From: Trachythela sp. YZ-2020
Taxonomy: Eukaryota > Cnidaria > Anthozoa > Malacalcyonacea > Clavulariidae
Direction: 5' to 3'
Length of the DNA stretch: 64,000 nt
Assembly (NCBI GenBank): GCA_016169945.1
Contig: JADLSH010000367.1
Location: 2,790,001-2,854,000, forward strand
This document shows positions 25,001 through 36,180 of the stretch, piece after piece. A model generated the notes under the pieces. It did no database searches and had not been told where the DNA came from. It was given only the letters and a program-made list of their open reading frames with translations. The number at the start of each line of letters is the position of its first letter. Positions within the stretch are counted from its first letter, which is position 1. Made by a program: the position numbers and the translations under genes.

Positions 25001-28000
25001 ATATTAAGATTTGTCACTGAAATATAGAGTGTGTTTTCTAAGTGTTTCCGGTTACGGCATATTACACATGCAAAACGAATTGGCATTTATAAATCAAAAT
25101 ACACTTTATTGCGCAACAACGTAGTCCTGGTAGTCACTTACCACCAACCTGGTTCTGCTTGGTTCTGCATGCATAAACCGAAATATTTTATCTATTTCAT
25201 AGATGTCAATGAGAAAGCAAGTATTGATGGGGAGGAAATCATGAGCGAAGATGTTGAAGTTTCAAGCGAGAATGACATGGAAGACAATGAATCCATGAAT
25301 GACGCTTCAGCAAGTCTGCATGGTGTAAATGGTTCATCAAAGAAGAAGAAAACAAGATACAGAACAACATTTAGTTCCTATCAATTGGAGGAACTTGAAA
25401 AAGCATTTGATAAAGCACCATATCCTGATGTGTTTGCTAGGGAAGACTTGGCTGCGAAAATTGGTCTGACGGAGGCTAGAGTTCAGGTACTAGGATATAT
25501 ATAATTGCAATTACACTGACGCTGATTTCCTATTTCTTCATTTCATGCTTGAATTCTAACATATATCATCCATTCGTGCTGTCGCGTTGACTAATGAAGG
25601 AGGACTTTTCACATCTCCATTTCAATCATGCCAAAGAAAGTGGGCAAGTGGCATGAGATTTCCAAGTTTAATATATATTCCAGTGTCTGGTGTATTATGT
25701 ACGTCATGTTTTTAAGGAGCACAGACATTTTGGAACTCCTTATATAATATTTTGGAACTCACTTACACTGATCATAACACAAACGATTGAATATTTCTCA
25801 ACCTTTATAATAGTCAGAGCGAAAGAGTGAATTTTTTTTCAGGCCATCGGCAACCACGCCGATGCAGTTTGAACATTCATTTTCAATGCCAATCATGCAG
25901 TTGAACTATTTGTGCCTAGTCTAGCCAGACAATAAATGATAACACTCTATTGCATCATTTGCATGTTTGTTTCTTGCGCGAACGTTTCATGCTTGTTTCT
26001 TGTTAAGAGAAATTGGCTGTGTTCTGTGTTCTGTGTCTGTTTCTATTCTATATCAGCAATCGCTATATTTGTATTTCTCGTTTTGTCTTCACGAAGAAAT
26101 TAAAGGCGAAAAGGCGATTATAGCACGAAGATTATCGGATGAAATTAGCTTAGTCTTATATTAAAATTTGCAGTCTTTTTTATCATCTATATGCAAGCCT
26201 TGACTTATAAGTCTTAATTTATTTCCTTATTTTAACATTTCGGGCTTTGCATGACCTCTGCTACTGTGCTAGTATACAAAAATATATACATCATGCACCC
26301 TGCAGTCATGATCAGTTTATCTTTTATTATAAATGTTTTAAAATTATTCTCTTATCCTTCTTATTGTTATATGGGAAAATCACTGACTCGGCCAGAAGGG
26401 CAACGTCAAGTTGAACAGATAACTCATGTCATTATGGGTCATGGGAAATTTCGGCTAATAGCACATGCATACATGGACCTTCGACTTCGCGTTTCGTAGA
26501 GAAACAGGAATGACAGATGTAGTACATATACTGAGAGTAACTGAGAGCATATTTCATAGAGATTTGGATTATTCATCGAATACACTTGCCTTGGAGACAA
26601 AATGACGAGACAATACATGTAAAAACATTAAAATTAAATTATTTTAATTAAATTGTTCACCCCACGCTAATAAGTAATAAAATATCGTCAATATCAAGCC
26701 TATAATCTTATCAAATCTAATTTATTTAAAATACCTCGTTCTTATAATTATGCATGCATTTATTACTAGGACATACAACATTTATCAGGCAAAATCAGAT
26801 CTAAAATGAATATGACAATTTTACGAGTCATTGGAACAAAACAAGAGTTTAAATGAAATGAGATGAATCATCATCAAAGCCCAAAATTGCTCAGTTTTTG
26901 CTTTTCAAATACATGTCGTTAAGGCGGGAAAACAGAGAATCTCTTGATAAAATCGGATTATGTCGGTAAATTGATTTTAGATTAGTCGGTTAAAAGGTCT
27001 TATGTTTTTGATATCTAAACCGATGATACAGAGGCCACCCCCCCCCATAAATGAGGCACGCCCCGCCGGGTCTCGGCGGTATTATGTAAGTATATCTGTT
27101 GGACCAGACCCCTATCCTCTGTGCCCCCACTTCATCTATGGAGAAAGTGTTGTGGGGATGGTGCGATGGGAGGAGAATAGATCGAGGCAATTCTTCAAGA
27201 GCATGCGTCACCAGCTTACATATCACTTGAAAATGCAGGAAATAGCCTTCTAGAGACCATATAAATCACATATTTTCCGTATGGGGGTGGGTTGGGTGGG
27301 GGGGGGGGGGGTAGGGCATGTCAACGATTCATTATCCCCTCCATCCACACAAGTATGTTGGGCTCACCCTAAAATGGACTGAATGAATGATAGGTATATT
27401 GGTTAGTGATAGAAGGTGTTTGTAGATGGAATACTCGAACGAAAATATATATACATTTTTAGACCTAGCCAGGAGCAGTAGGCCCTCTGGCAGGAATTGA
27501 ACCTGCGGCCCTGCGATTCCGGTGCAGCGCTCTAGCCAACTGAGCTACAGAGTCCAGTTGCTGAGCATTAACCGCAAGTATGGTATATATGATGGGAGTA
27601 ATGCCAGTATTAGGTTTGGGTAAATATTCCTGCCAGAGGGCCTAAGTTGCATTTTTCGCAACTGCTCCTGGTTAGGTCTAAAAATGTATATAAATTTTCG
27701 TTCGAGTATTCCATCTACAAACACCTTCTACTATTAGTTCTATCGAATGAGATGCCGAGAAAAAATCTTGAAATCGGTTAGTGATAATTGATAAACTGGT
27801 TTACTAAACCAGTATAATTCTCAATAAAGCTGCGTTATTTGTGCCCAAATATTCAATAGAGGTTGTGCACCATCACGTGACTAAATTCTAAAATCTTTAA
27901 CGTGCAACCTATAAAGCTGGCTGTTTTAAAACATGTTTTGTATGTCATTATAACAATATTCATAACAAATTTCAAGTCGATACAATTAGTCCCTCGCGAG

Positions 28001-30595
28001 TTAAGGTTTGAATAATTCGTTTTGCTGACGTCAGCATTCTTTTCAAATGCGCATGCCGTCAAAGCTACCTTTTTATGTGTAATAAAACCATTGAATAAAA
28101 CACGTCTTTCCTTGAGCATTTGCTTTTTGGCGGCCATGTTGGATGGCATTGGATGGCATCCATCTGCCACCCAACATGCCCGCCAAAAAACAAATGCTCA
28201 AGGAAAGACGTGTTTTAATACACATGTTCATATATATTCTGTTTACTATGATACTATATATTGCTTTTAAAAGCTAAATTGAGTTTTTGCGTTCAGTTTG
28301 GAAAAAAACGTAGCTTTAACGGCATTTGAAAATCATGCTGGCGTCACTAATAAGAAATATTCAAACCTTCTTAATTCGCGAGGGGATAAAAATCGACTTG
28401 AAATTTGTTATGAATACTTGTTATAATGACACACAAAACATGTTTAACAGCCAGCTTTATCACGTGATGTGGCAAATTCTGGTCTTATTGACCTGATTAT
28501 ACATTCCAAATACATGCAGTATCATAAGATATCACTTCATTTACATTCAATGTAATTTAAACAACTTTCTATAAAGTGCAGAAGACCAGTCAGAAGTCCA
28601 CTTTAATATCGCCCGCTGAGTTTTGAAGTCGAACGCCATATAAGGAACAAAAATGAAGCTGGTCAGTTTCCACCAGCGAATTTCTTCGCCCAAGACGACA
28701 TTTCTTAGCCTCCTTCTCGCTGGCAACTCTCGTTTGCCACAGTCCACAGAGCGGTTGCCTTAAAGTATTACTGAAGTTTTATTTAAAGACATTTCTATTA
28801 ATTGTTAAAATATGAAAGAATTGATCAGATATGTAATTAGTTTCAGTACGTGCGTAGTATTGGAAAACCGGTTTTAGTCCACAGACTATCCTTTCAGGTA
28901 TTTAACATCAATTAAAATCTAATGAACCGCTAATTTGTCTGGTAATTTTCTACCTCGGTTTTAAATTTGGCGGCATCGGAGATATAATGGCATTCAGAAT
29001 TCTGTTTACTCACACAGATTTAATTTCTCGTTCATAATAGGACAAACTATTGATATCACCGCTTGCTTGACCTTGCTTGTGAGTGTTTAGGAAATGTTTA
29101 TAGATTAAATGAAATTACAGACAGTGTAAAGAAAACCAGACCAGACCATGTGCGGTAAAATGATCTCTCTATAATAAATCGTTTCAAATCATCATTGGTA
29201 CTGGTTGTTTCAGTTGTTCTGATTATTTAATTTGGTTAAATGTTCCGCCATCAACGCCATCTTATTTAGTTAAGCTAAAATGTACGATATCACACAAACA
29301 CATCATTGACCCTTAACATTATTTATTTTCAATTTTCCCATGAACTGAAACACTTAAAAATGATTAAATGTACAAATGTCAAATAATCAAACAAGGAATG
29401 ACCTCAGGACATACCACCCCGGAATCAATAACATTTCCTTCATTTTAACATTATTTATTGATATATTCTGTCCTTGGTATGAAAATGCCAAATGGGTGTT
29501 TCATGGGCAATGTGAATAAGTGAATTCATGACTGGATCGTGAATTCTTAAAAATAAAGTTATTGAGTTAGTTGAGACTCAACAGCCATATATTAATATTG
29601 CAGGAGTGCTTAATTTTTACACGTTGCAACAGTACATACATTTTCCTAGCCATGCTTATGTGTGTGCACGAAATGTGCGTGCACTTGAATAGACTGAGTA
29701 CTGAGACTTGTCCACTTGCCGGATATTTCCTTTCACCTGCTGATGGGGGTCCCAGATTAATTTATACCACTACTGGGGTGGGAACCAGGAGAATGAGTGG
29801 TTAGCGAAAAGCAAAAACCATAACGAATATATAGTTTGAACTGTCACGTGACGTCACAAAATTCTAACATAAAAGCTACAAAGTTTTAGAAATAATTGTA
29901 TCGACGTACTCGAAATGTTTTGGTAAACACTCGTAAACACGATGTAAGAAACATGCGAGATACTGACCGGCTTTGTTGCTTTAGTAGTTTAGATTTTAGA
30001 ATTTTGTGACTTCGAATTCATCCTGTAAACGATCTATTATTTATTAACAGGATTATCTTTACTTTAGGTTTGGTTTCAGAACAGAAGAGCAAAATGGCGA
30101 AAACGTGAAAAGATGAGAACATTTGGTTTTGCTCCTCATATTTTCTGTGCAGGATTTGATAGATATCCCGCAGCTGCATACCCCTACCCTTCTGCAGGTT
30201 CTGTAGCATATTATCATCAACAGGAGCCTTGTATTAACCCCTCTTTATATCCAGATCTACATAGCACTATGGATATCCGGGGTTATATGGCGCGATATGA
30301 ATGTACAACCAATAGTAGTTTGGGACCTTTAGGCACATCGATGTATCATTGCTCGTGTAATGGAGTACATAGACAACATGTACTTTCACCACATCCCGCC
30401 TTATCACCACAGTTATCCCCATTATCCTACGACTCCAAAAGACTGCCACCCGGAACTCGAGAAGAATCTCCCGGAGAGGAACAACGTATAACAAGCATTG
30501 TGACATTACGTACTAAAGCTAAGGAATATGAACTCAGTAATTTGAAGATTAAATCTGAGTTTGAAGACAGAGAACAGCAGAGTCATGTTGTATGA
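13005..30595 (+). CDS. Paired-like (PRD-class) homeobox transcription factor, Q50, with eh1 and OAR motifs
   Basis: Three coding exons: 13005-13218, 25203-25486 and 30068-30595, joined in frame to 341 residues. Residues 22-29 (HSICGILG) are an eh1-type Groucho-binding motif followed by LENEP, similar in form to Vsx and Arx N-termini. A long acidic stretch (80-105) precedes the homeodomain at about 121-180, which reads [18 protein letters not shown] and ends [15 protein letters not shown] with glutamine at position 50. The intron between homeodomain residues 46 and 47 is the position typical of PRD-class genes. The tail has Tyr/Pro-rich sequence and an OAR motif ([13 protein letters not shown], 309-321). 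[11 protein letters not shown] resembles Repo, while [14 protein letters not shown] and the OAR resemble Arx/Alx; there is no Vsx-type CVC domain, so orthology is left open. Exon 1 joins through an apparent GC donor (AAG|GCAAGC) and could be mis-paired, though phase agrees. Confidence 0.85.
13740..13860 (-). repeat. Dispersed repeat with the core CTTCGCTCGAAACGTCGAA
   Basis: The complement of 13765-13785 contains the same core as 22179-22200 and 48918-48933. The 13.7 kb copy and the others also share a nearby TATATTTTTCAGGTAGTT-like segment. It is a member of a dispersed family seen three times in this window; the parent element is not visible. Confidence 0.7.
14325..17859 (+). pseudogene. 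THAP-domain P-type transposase, broken by several frameshifts
   Basis: Exons are 14325-14574 (GTAAGT donor), 14718-16514 and 17236-17859. Exon 1 encodes a THAP zinc finger: N-C6-AFFG-C11, a KIP, an EEW and the final VCELHF (C-x2-H), the DNA-binding module of P transposases. Exon 2 holds a charged helical segment and then catalytic-core landmarks: [27 protein letters not shown] (probable first Asp) and [12 protein letters not shown] (probable second Asp). Exon 3 has [10 protein letters not shown], the probable catalytic Glu, followed by [13 protein letters not shown]. The frame is lost by single-base changes near 15676, 15870, 15950, 15990, 16160, 16310-16395 and 17430, so no full-length protein can be made. 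The intron 16515-17235 carries small nested inverted repeats. AATAAA lies 58 bases after the stop. Confidence 0.88.
16660..16960. repeat. Two short inverted repeats in the transposase intron
   Basis: ATTATTAGCATGACAAAATT near 16666 returns as its complement at 16779-16798, and ACAATTAGGGATTAATAGTA near 16828 returns as its complement at about 16934-16955, with a direct copy of TTTCAAACATCACTCGTACT between. These look like tiny foldback insertions nested in the P-type element. Confidence 0.7.
17860..19143. other. Non-coding stretch between the two convergent transposon genes
   Basis: It contains the poly(A) signals of both genes, G/C-run-rich sequence at 18010-18130 and 18250-18360, and a short tandem of GGCATTAGACTGTGTAAAA (about 18419-18463). 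That motif also occurs, diverged, near 36540 and 62000. No open frame of interest. Confidence 0.7.
19144..20373 (-). pseudogene. Second gene of the P-type element: C2H2 zinc finger fused to a transposase-C-terminus-like domain, frameshifted
   Basis: Read from ATG at 20373 ([12 protein letters not shown]) toward 19144. The first about 90 residues are acidic, then a C2H2 finger follows (CTQC, 12 residues, H, 4 residues, H in [19 protein letters not shown]). After a frameshift near 20030 the frame continues [20 protein letters not shown] with CELLNCADC and [15 protein letters not shown]. Further shifts near 19600 and 19530 lead to [40 protein letters not shown] and a lysine-rich end at 19144. 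AATAAA on this strand lies about 240 bases after the stop. GGYVVSKL and RGGL segments resemble, from memory, those found in C-terminal parts of P-type and other transposases; their placement in a separate convergent gene is unusual. It could be a co-factor or a split transposase half. I cannot name it. Confidence 0.75.
20608..20827 (+). repeat. Direct repeat flanking the right end of the P-type element
   Basis: 20608-20682 and 20763-20827 share TTCTTATTCTCT, GCGCAAATTAAAA / ACGCAAATTAAAA and CCAACCGTAATGAGCAACAA / CCAACCGTAGTAAGCAACAA. Two diverged copies of a unit of about 70 bases. Confidence 0.65.
22150..22225 (+). repeat. Dispersed repeat copy with TTCGCTCGAAACGTCGAAG core
   Basis: It contains CGAAGGGCTTTCGCTCGAAA followed by CGTCGAAG and a TTTTTCAGGTAG tail, matching the copies at 13.77 kb (opposite strand) and 48.92 kb. 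Confidence 0.7.
23697..23888 (-). mobile_element. tRNA-derived SINE
   Basis: On the minus strand from 23888 the sequence starts with a tRNA-like head: GGCTTCGGTGGCGCAGTCGT (A-box region), then GAGTTCGATTCTCA (B box). A body follows with GTCGTGGGTTTTCTCCGGAC and CTCCGGTTTCCTCCCACAGG, a domain widely seen in animal SINEs. The length of about 190 bases, lack of an open frame and RNA polymerase III boxes fit a SINE. It lies in homeobox intron 1. Confidence 0.8.
27408..27742. mobile_element. Foldback element containing a tRNA-like sequence
   Basis: The left arm starts near GATAGAAGGTGTTTGTAGAT and continues into ACATTTTTAGACCTAGCCAG; the right arm is its complement, ending near 27742 with AACACCTTCTACTA. 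Between the arms lies a tRNA-like segment on the minus strand at 27483-27554. A related copy occurs at 57569-57875. The arms also share GGCCCTCTGGCAGGA with the tRNA-like part, so the palindrome includes the T-arm side of that segment. Confidence 0.8.
27483..27554 (-). repeat. tRNA-like sequence in a foldback, copy 1
   Basis: Minus strand, 72 bases, starting GACTCTGTAGCTCAGTTGGC. It has A box TAGCTCAGTTGG, a D-stem GCTC/GAGC, a T-arm GCAGG-TTCAATT-CCTGC that pairs perfectly and a partly pairing acceptor stem (5 of 7). The anticodon loop reads CCGGAAT, lacking the usual T at position 33, so I regard it as tRNA-derived repeat sequence and not a functional tRNA gene. Confidence 0.65.
27871..28470. 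repeat. Long foldback repeat, arms about 280 bases
   Basis: Outer tips are CATCACGTGA and TCACGTGATG. The arms share GCTGGCTGTT, ACAAATTTCAAGTCGAT, CTCGCGAGTTAAGGTTTG and CACGTCTTTCCTTGAGCATT in opposite orientation, meeting at a centre around 28135-28180 (CCATGTTGG...CCAACATG). The right arm carries an extra about 80 bases near 28225-28305. No coding content. Confidence 0.85.
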
Positions 30596-31617
30596 TTTAT
30601 GTGAAATAATATCAGTAAATTTATTTTCATCGTTCGTCAGCTGCATGTTTCCAGAAAGAGACGCAAACTTTAGCGGCTTCTGGCTCTGTCACTTTATGCA
30701 TGCAGAATGGTGTTCTCATCAATAGCTAGGAAGACCTTTACGTTAAGACAATCCTGGTCCTCATATGCTCATACATTGCGCAAGATACGATCAAGAAGGC
30801 ATTACCATTAATTTTTTCTCACATCTTCAGCCGGATTGGAAAAGGTTGAAACACGTGGATTTTGTGAACTCCTTTTGTAAATACTATAAGTTTAACAAGC
30901 ATACTATGTAAATATACAGTAGCTAGAAAATAATGCAAAATTGCATGAATTAAAATCAGTGTATAGGGGGCGGACTAACTTATACTAGAAGTTACTATCG
31001 CAAGGAAAGCGCTGCCGAAGCCTGGTATCAACACCGTGTGCTGTGCGTGACACCACGTCGTGGCAAAAAATCACTTCAGAAACTTGCGCAAACGCCGCAA
31101 AGAACAGCCATACCGCACAATTTAGAAACATAATTATTCAAGATAGATTATGCGTGTTTACAATCAGTACCAAGCTATAGAATCACATTTGCCGCCTAGC
31201 GTATAATATTCAGAAAATATTTGGGCTATTGCGTAATATCAATTCAGAAATTGCTTGGATTGCTTAGAGACTCAACTGTGCAGTACAGATATTGATATAT
31301 TCAAAGTACAATTTTGCGTCTGCAATTGTTCACTTTGAGGTTCACTTCATCTTGTCAGACTATAGAATTACACCGCCGCTTTAGAGTTCTCGGTATTCAT
31401 GAAACAATTTGCGTAACATCTACTTACACGATTGCTTAGAAATTAGACTACTTCCTACAGATTTTTATTTTTACGCTCTTTTGGCTGTATAAAGAGGTAT
31501 AGCTATTAGCTGCAGTACGCGTCTTTTAAATTAATATATCAACGAATATAAAGTCATGCTATATAAACACAGCGCTTAATCGCTTTAAATACTCCTCCCG
31601 ATTGCCGAAAAATAGTA

Positions 31618-31620
<3 letters not shown>

Positions 31621-31651
<31 letters not shown>
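31621..31651. repeat. AT dinucleotide microsatellite
   Basis: About 15 uninterrupted AT units. Confidence 0.9.
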
Positions 31652-31654
<3 letters not shown>

Positions 31655-33258
31655 GAAAGTTTGTAATATTTTGAGCACATGGAAAAAAGGAAACATGTGT
31701 ATCCGATTATTTTCCCGATTATTAAGCTAAGGTTAGACCTATATATTGTATAATAGCACCCAAGGGTTAAAAGCTAATCTTCTTATAATGAATTTGGTAA
31801 AAAATATATCAACGTCCAAAGCAGCATTTGTTAGTGTGTTTAGGTGCTTGCTTTCAAACCATGGACATGCATTATCACAATCTCGAGTCTGGCCGGAACG
31901 AGGTTGCATTGAGCAGTTGCTGCAATTCGTACCTCGAACCTGTGATCCTTGGGCTGAACGCTCTGGGTTACAAAATTGCAGTCGCTGCAGTTGTTTTGAC
32001 TAAGGAGTTGTTTGCTTCATTCATTCAGTCACATGTGAGAACAGTGTTTCCAATTTGATTCTACAAGAGGTTTCTTCCGTGTATTCTGTTTTCTTCTGCA
32101 TGACTCAACGAATTACCAATACGGAATGCACCTTACTTTTAACTAAGGAACTTTCCTACACAGGCTACACTACTGCAAACTGCAGTATAATTAAAGTGTA
32201 TCCAGTTTTAGAACTGGTAACAAATAATACTATAAATATTAATAGCACAATCAATATAATAGTGCGTTATGTAAATGTAGCAAAAGTAATATGCCTCAAG
32301 CATTTCTCGTAAAATGCAACGCAACTAAACCTGTTAATTTTACTTAATTTGTGGTGTTGATATTTATGTGTCATTTTAGTGTAAACTTGGGTGTAATGGG
32401 GCGTAAACACTCCACATCTTTACGACAACAATGAGATATTTAATCTGTTAAATGGCTGTTTTGTTAACCACCCATGTTAATGCAATGACGACTTGAAGTA
32501 TTCGTTAATTGTTTGATAGTCTTATCATGAAGTACTAAGCGAAATATCCTGTCGTCAGGGATAATGGGACTTAACGTGACATCATAATGTTTTCACAGCT
32601 GTATGAGTATTGTCATCAACATACACCACTAATCGATATATAATATTTCATTGGCATCCCTCTCTCCTCAGTAGAAAGTGGAGGGAAAGAACCGGCCATT
32701 AGACGTAAATTAAGGAAATTATTGTATAATGTAGGTGGATGCGACCTCTGGCCCATGCTCCCACATTCCCCAAGCAGGATTGAAGCCCTTGTTTGCAGGG
32801 GCTTCTTGCGGAACTGATAAATTTCAAGAAAAAAATCGTAATTTGGATTTACGCTGGGGGGTGGTGGTGGGTGCAATGTGAAAAGTAGGCGAGTGAAAGC
32901 CTGTTGAATTTCATCAAGACAAATCGCAAGCTATATACAGCATTCGCGTCCGTGTTGCATCAGATATACAACCACTTGTCTTCGACTCGTGTTTAATACA
33001 ACACAACTAACACAGCCGCTCATGCTATTCAGGGATCGCCCAATAATTTACCATACATATTGTGATTTCTAGAAGAATCTCGCGTCTTCTGCGCCCTCTG
33101 AGATTTTTAGCCCCCCCAATCCAAAATATGCTCCGTGGTCCCTGATATTTCCACTATACATAGCTAACCGGACTAAATTCCCAGTCCATTACTTAATTAT
33201 TTATCCATGTAATTCGCCTATAATGGAGTTAATATACCCCAGCTAGACAGACAGGTAA

Positions 33259-34521
33259 AGAATAAAATGCGGATACGGACGGATGAGAGGATAAAATGCG
33301 GATAAGGAGATAAAATGCGGATGAGGGGATAAAATGCGGATGGGGGGATAAAATGCGGATGAGGAGATTAATATTTATCAATTCTCTTGAAACTTAATGT
33401 ATTAGTTATAATATAGTTTAATGCGGTAATATGGGGTATTCCATGTTTCTGATTTAATTTTTTACAATTAAATTTTGCTCTGAAATACAAACAAGCAATT
33501 TAATACCATCAATTTAATATCATCAGACGACAGTTTTAAAAATATATACCCTATTCCCCCGCATATAAGAGCATGTGCCTATAAGCGGATATTTACGATT
33601 TTTTTATATATTTTGGACTCGTCGTTTATAGGCGCACCCACCTCTCTTAGAATGAACAACTTGTGTAATTGAAATTGTGTAATTTCGACACAACAATAAA
33701 CTTCAAAAAACGTTAACTTACAGCTTTCAATAAAAAGTAAAACAAACAATAGAATTCCAATGCCAATCTAGAGTAAAAGAACCATGAAATAAAAAGGCAA
33801 TTCTAGTTGAGGACAATAATGCGGAACGAATGTTGTCATCGTCATTATCAACTATTACCCTAACATTTATGTATTGGTAGACAATTGTCAATACTTTAAC
33901 ATGCAAGTTTGTATACAGAAAGTGCCTTGACAAAGTATTGATCGAACTCAAATTTCGGTAACTTAAAGGTGCATGGGCTTGTATCCGGATATAAGCGAAA
34001 TTAAAACAAATCCTTATTTAGTCTAAATATGGTTTTTGAATTTTGACATTGTATTCTGTCTCGAAGTTATCTCTTCTTTGCCATTGTTTTAGTCTCTTTT
34101 TCACGTCCAACTTAGTTAGTTACATTTTTAGTAAAAATACTTTCAGTGGAATCTACCATTGGAAGAGGTCCTTAATGTTAGTTTGTTTATATTCATTCCT
34201 ATTCATGAAACATTTAAATAACTATATTATATATGGTAAATATGCTCTGATACAATCACTCAACAGCTATGAGCTCATTAAGAAATATTTCGTTCATTTC
34301 TGTCAATAGTTTGGTAATAGTAATGAATAAAAGATAATAATAAAATTCTATTATTTTTAAATCTATTGAGTATTTTCGCAATCCCTTCCGCATTTTATCC
34401 CTTCATCCGCATTTTATCCCCTATCCACATTTTATCCCCTCATCCGCATTTTATCCTCCCATGGCCCCATCCGCATTTTATCCCCTCATCCGTCCGCGTA
34501 TCCGTATCCGCATTTTATTCT
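33259..34521. mobile_element. Foldback-type element with inverted minisatellite ends, 1.26 kb
   Basis: The left end (33259-33368) is AGAATAAAATGCGGATACGG followed by about five units like GGATAAAATGCGGATGAG. The right end (34381-34521) carries the same units in reverse complement (CTCATCCGCATTTTATCC) and closes with CCGCATTTTATTCT. The outer tips are also matched: GATACGGACGGATGAG on the left and its complement on the right. The middle of about 1 kb is AT-rich with no transposase. Tandem repeats inside terminal inverted repeats are the hallmark of Foldback-like elements. No clear target duplication was found. Confidence 0.85.
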
Positions 34522-35842
34522 AACCCGTCACCGAGGGTAGAAATAGCTGGGCTTTATCCCAAATCAACTCCAATATAAGCATTTGAAGACAAAACACTGC
34601 GCGAATGAGATAGCCATTCTATCAATGTTTAGAAAGAAGAAAGTGCAGTTATTATATCAAAATGCAATGAAAGTGATTAACTGATTATAACATGTTGCAT
34701 GCACCCGTGTTCAGATGCTATGATTATATGATATATTATGGTATACTCAGATGAGTCGGGACAGTCTCCGAGATGTGCTCATATTGATCAACGTCATTAT
34801 ACATCAGTCAGAAATTCGTAGTCATTTATATTATTGATGCTCGGGCTCTCGGTTTCGACTCTCATGTGGTCCTATATGCTATAGTGATTTGTCAGCGATA
34901 GCGAGGACGTGCGGGAATTACGTAAATTCCATTCAGTACAATGTTAATTTCCGCAACTTTTAATGAATTTCATTCGTCAGTCTTTAAAACGTAACGCGAA
35001 AATTTTCTGTCTGTTGTAAATGAAGCCCTAAGCCCCCAACATTCGATCATGTTGCAGTATTTTGACTAAAAGTAAAAGTAATTACTTTTCCCAGTGTTTG
35101 GATTTTTAACTAAGGATAAGGTTATTCATAATATATTTTGGAACATGTAACCTTAGGGCAATTCAACAATCCTGCAACGTTTATGAGATTTGCAATCTAA
35201 AATCTTGTTGACCTTTAACCTAAGGTATGTTTCCTTAATATATTTGAAAGCCAACTGGCAAGACGTTACTTGGCTGAAAGCCTGAAAATACAAGGCTTAA
35301 TTAGACTTTTGTTTGGCAAAGATATCGCAAAATCATATAATATGAACAGCGAACACAATAGCAATATTCAGTTATTAAAATAAGGACCATTCATTAGTTA
35401 CAGCTGGGTTTTGTACCAAAGAGAAATTGGTTGGTAAACCAAAGGTTTAACTATTGCTTTTTGTACAGTCCTTTAAAAAGGGAGTTCTTTACTATTTACT
35501 ATTTGATAGATATTTAATAAATTTCTCCCCTGAAAGGGCTTTTCAGAAATTATTTACAAATTTTAAAATTTGAAACTAAGGTATAACAAGATAAAATAAG
35601 TAAGTTTTAAAAGCTATTTCAGACAATGAACAAATATTAAGTTAATACTAATAGTGAGGTATTAAATGTTTTCTTTGGCAAGCAAGAGTTTCTTAAGCGC
35701 TGTCTTAAATGTTTTAAGTGAAGAGCTGTATATCTTTTAGGTCTTTGTCTAAATTGTTCCAGATATTGACAGATCATATGTCTGCACTTGCCAGTTGGAT
35801 TGCAACCACTGTGGCAGGGGACCTGTATTGCTCCTATATCAG

Positions 35843-36180
35843 CAGGGACGCCGGAGAGGGGGGCGCGGGGGGGGGGCAGCCCCCCTCCTTCCCTTTCTAA
35901 GAGGGCAGGCGGGGCTTATACTGTGCCCATATAATACTGACTGGCAAAGAAGAAAGAATACAGCTAAAGAAGAAAGACAGTGTTAGATGGAAAGCTATTG
36001 TTTTCGTTCCGTACTTTAGATCTATATCGTTACATCTCTCAACAAGATCTATAGTTGAACAATGAAAAATCAATAAAATCCCATCGAAAGGGCGTGACAG
36101 CGAAAAATTTCCATCGACTGGGCACGGCTTCGCCCAATTTTCTCGGCTGCCCCGCCTCCATTATCCCCCCTGCCCTACTA
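35843..36180. mobile_element. hAT-type miniature element, right terminal repeat missing
   Basis: The left end CAGGGACGCCGGAGAG follows TATATCAG (35835-35842), and TATATCAG recurs at 36181-36188. The interior matches the element at 45794-46102 in opposite orientation, for example GGCGTGACAGCGAAAA and AATAGCTTTCCA complement. The inner sequence CCCTGCCCTACTA runs directly into the right duplication, so the about 13 terminal bases expected there are gone. Confidence 0.8.

Larger units (their letters stand above)
13219..25202 (+). other. Homeobox intron 1, about 12 kb, holding a complete P-type transposon
   Basis: The donor appears to be GC (GCAAGC at 13219) and the acceptor TATTTCATAG ends at 25202. 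It contains the P-type element 14104-20594, a direct repeat at 20608-20827, a CAA/TTG microsatellite near 21802-21830 and a tRNA-derived SINE at 23697-23888. The rest is AT-rich and I see no other exon. The open frame at 21245-21481 overlaps a palindrome (TACGGTACC...GGTACCGTA) and is probably repeat sequence. Confidence 0.7.
25487..30067 (+). other. Homeobox intron 2
   Basis: Donor GTACTA at 25487, acceptor TTTAG ending at 30067. It interrupts the homeodomain between residues 46 and 47. It contains a foldback with tRNA-like sequence (27408-27742), a 600-base foldback (27871-28470) and a G-run near 27298. No other exon is evident. The minus-strand open frame 28547-28747 has no features I recognise. 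Confidence 0.75.

Noticed and set aside
26990..27253. Overlapping open frames on both strands as genes
   Set aside because: They cross a C-run and G-rich repeat-like sequence and have no domain features.
27483..27554. Functional tRNA gene on the minus strand
   Set aside because: The acceptor stem pairs only in part, the anticodon loop lacks T33, and the segment lies in a repeated foldback with a diverged second copy at 57637-57708.
28547..28747. Minus-strand 66-residue open frame as a gene
   Set aside because: No family resemblance, no splice or poly(A) support, and competing frames are equally plausible.
33030..33144. Small hAT-type element with CAGGGATC / GGTCCCTG ends
   Set aside because: Only about six terminal bases match and the 8-base flanks ATGCTATT and ATATTTCC do not agree.
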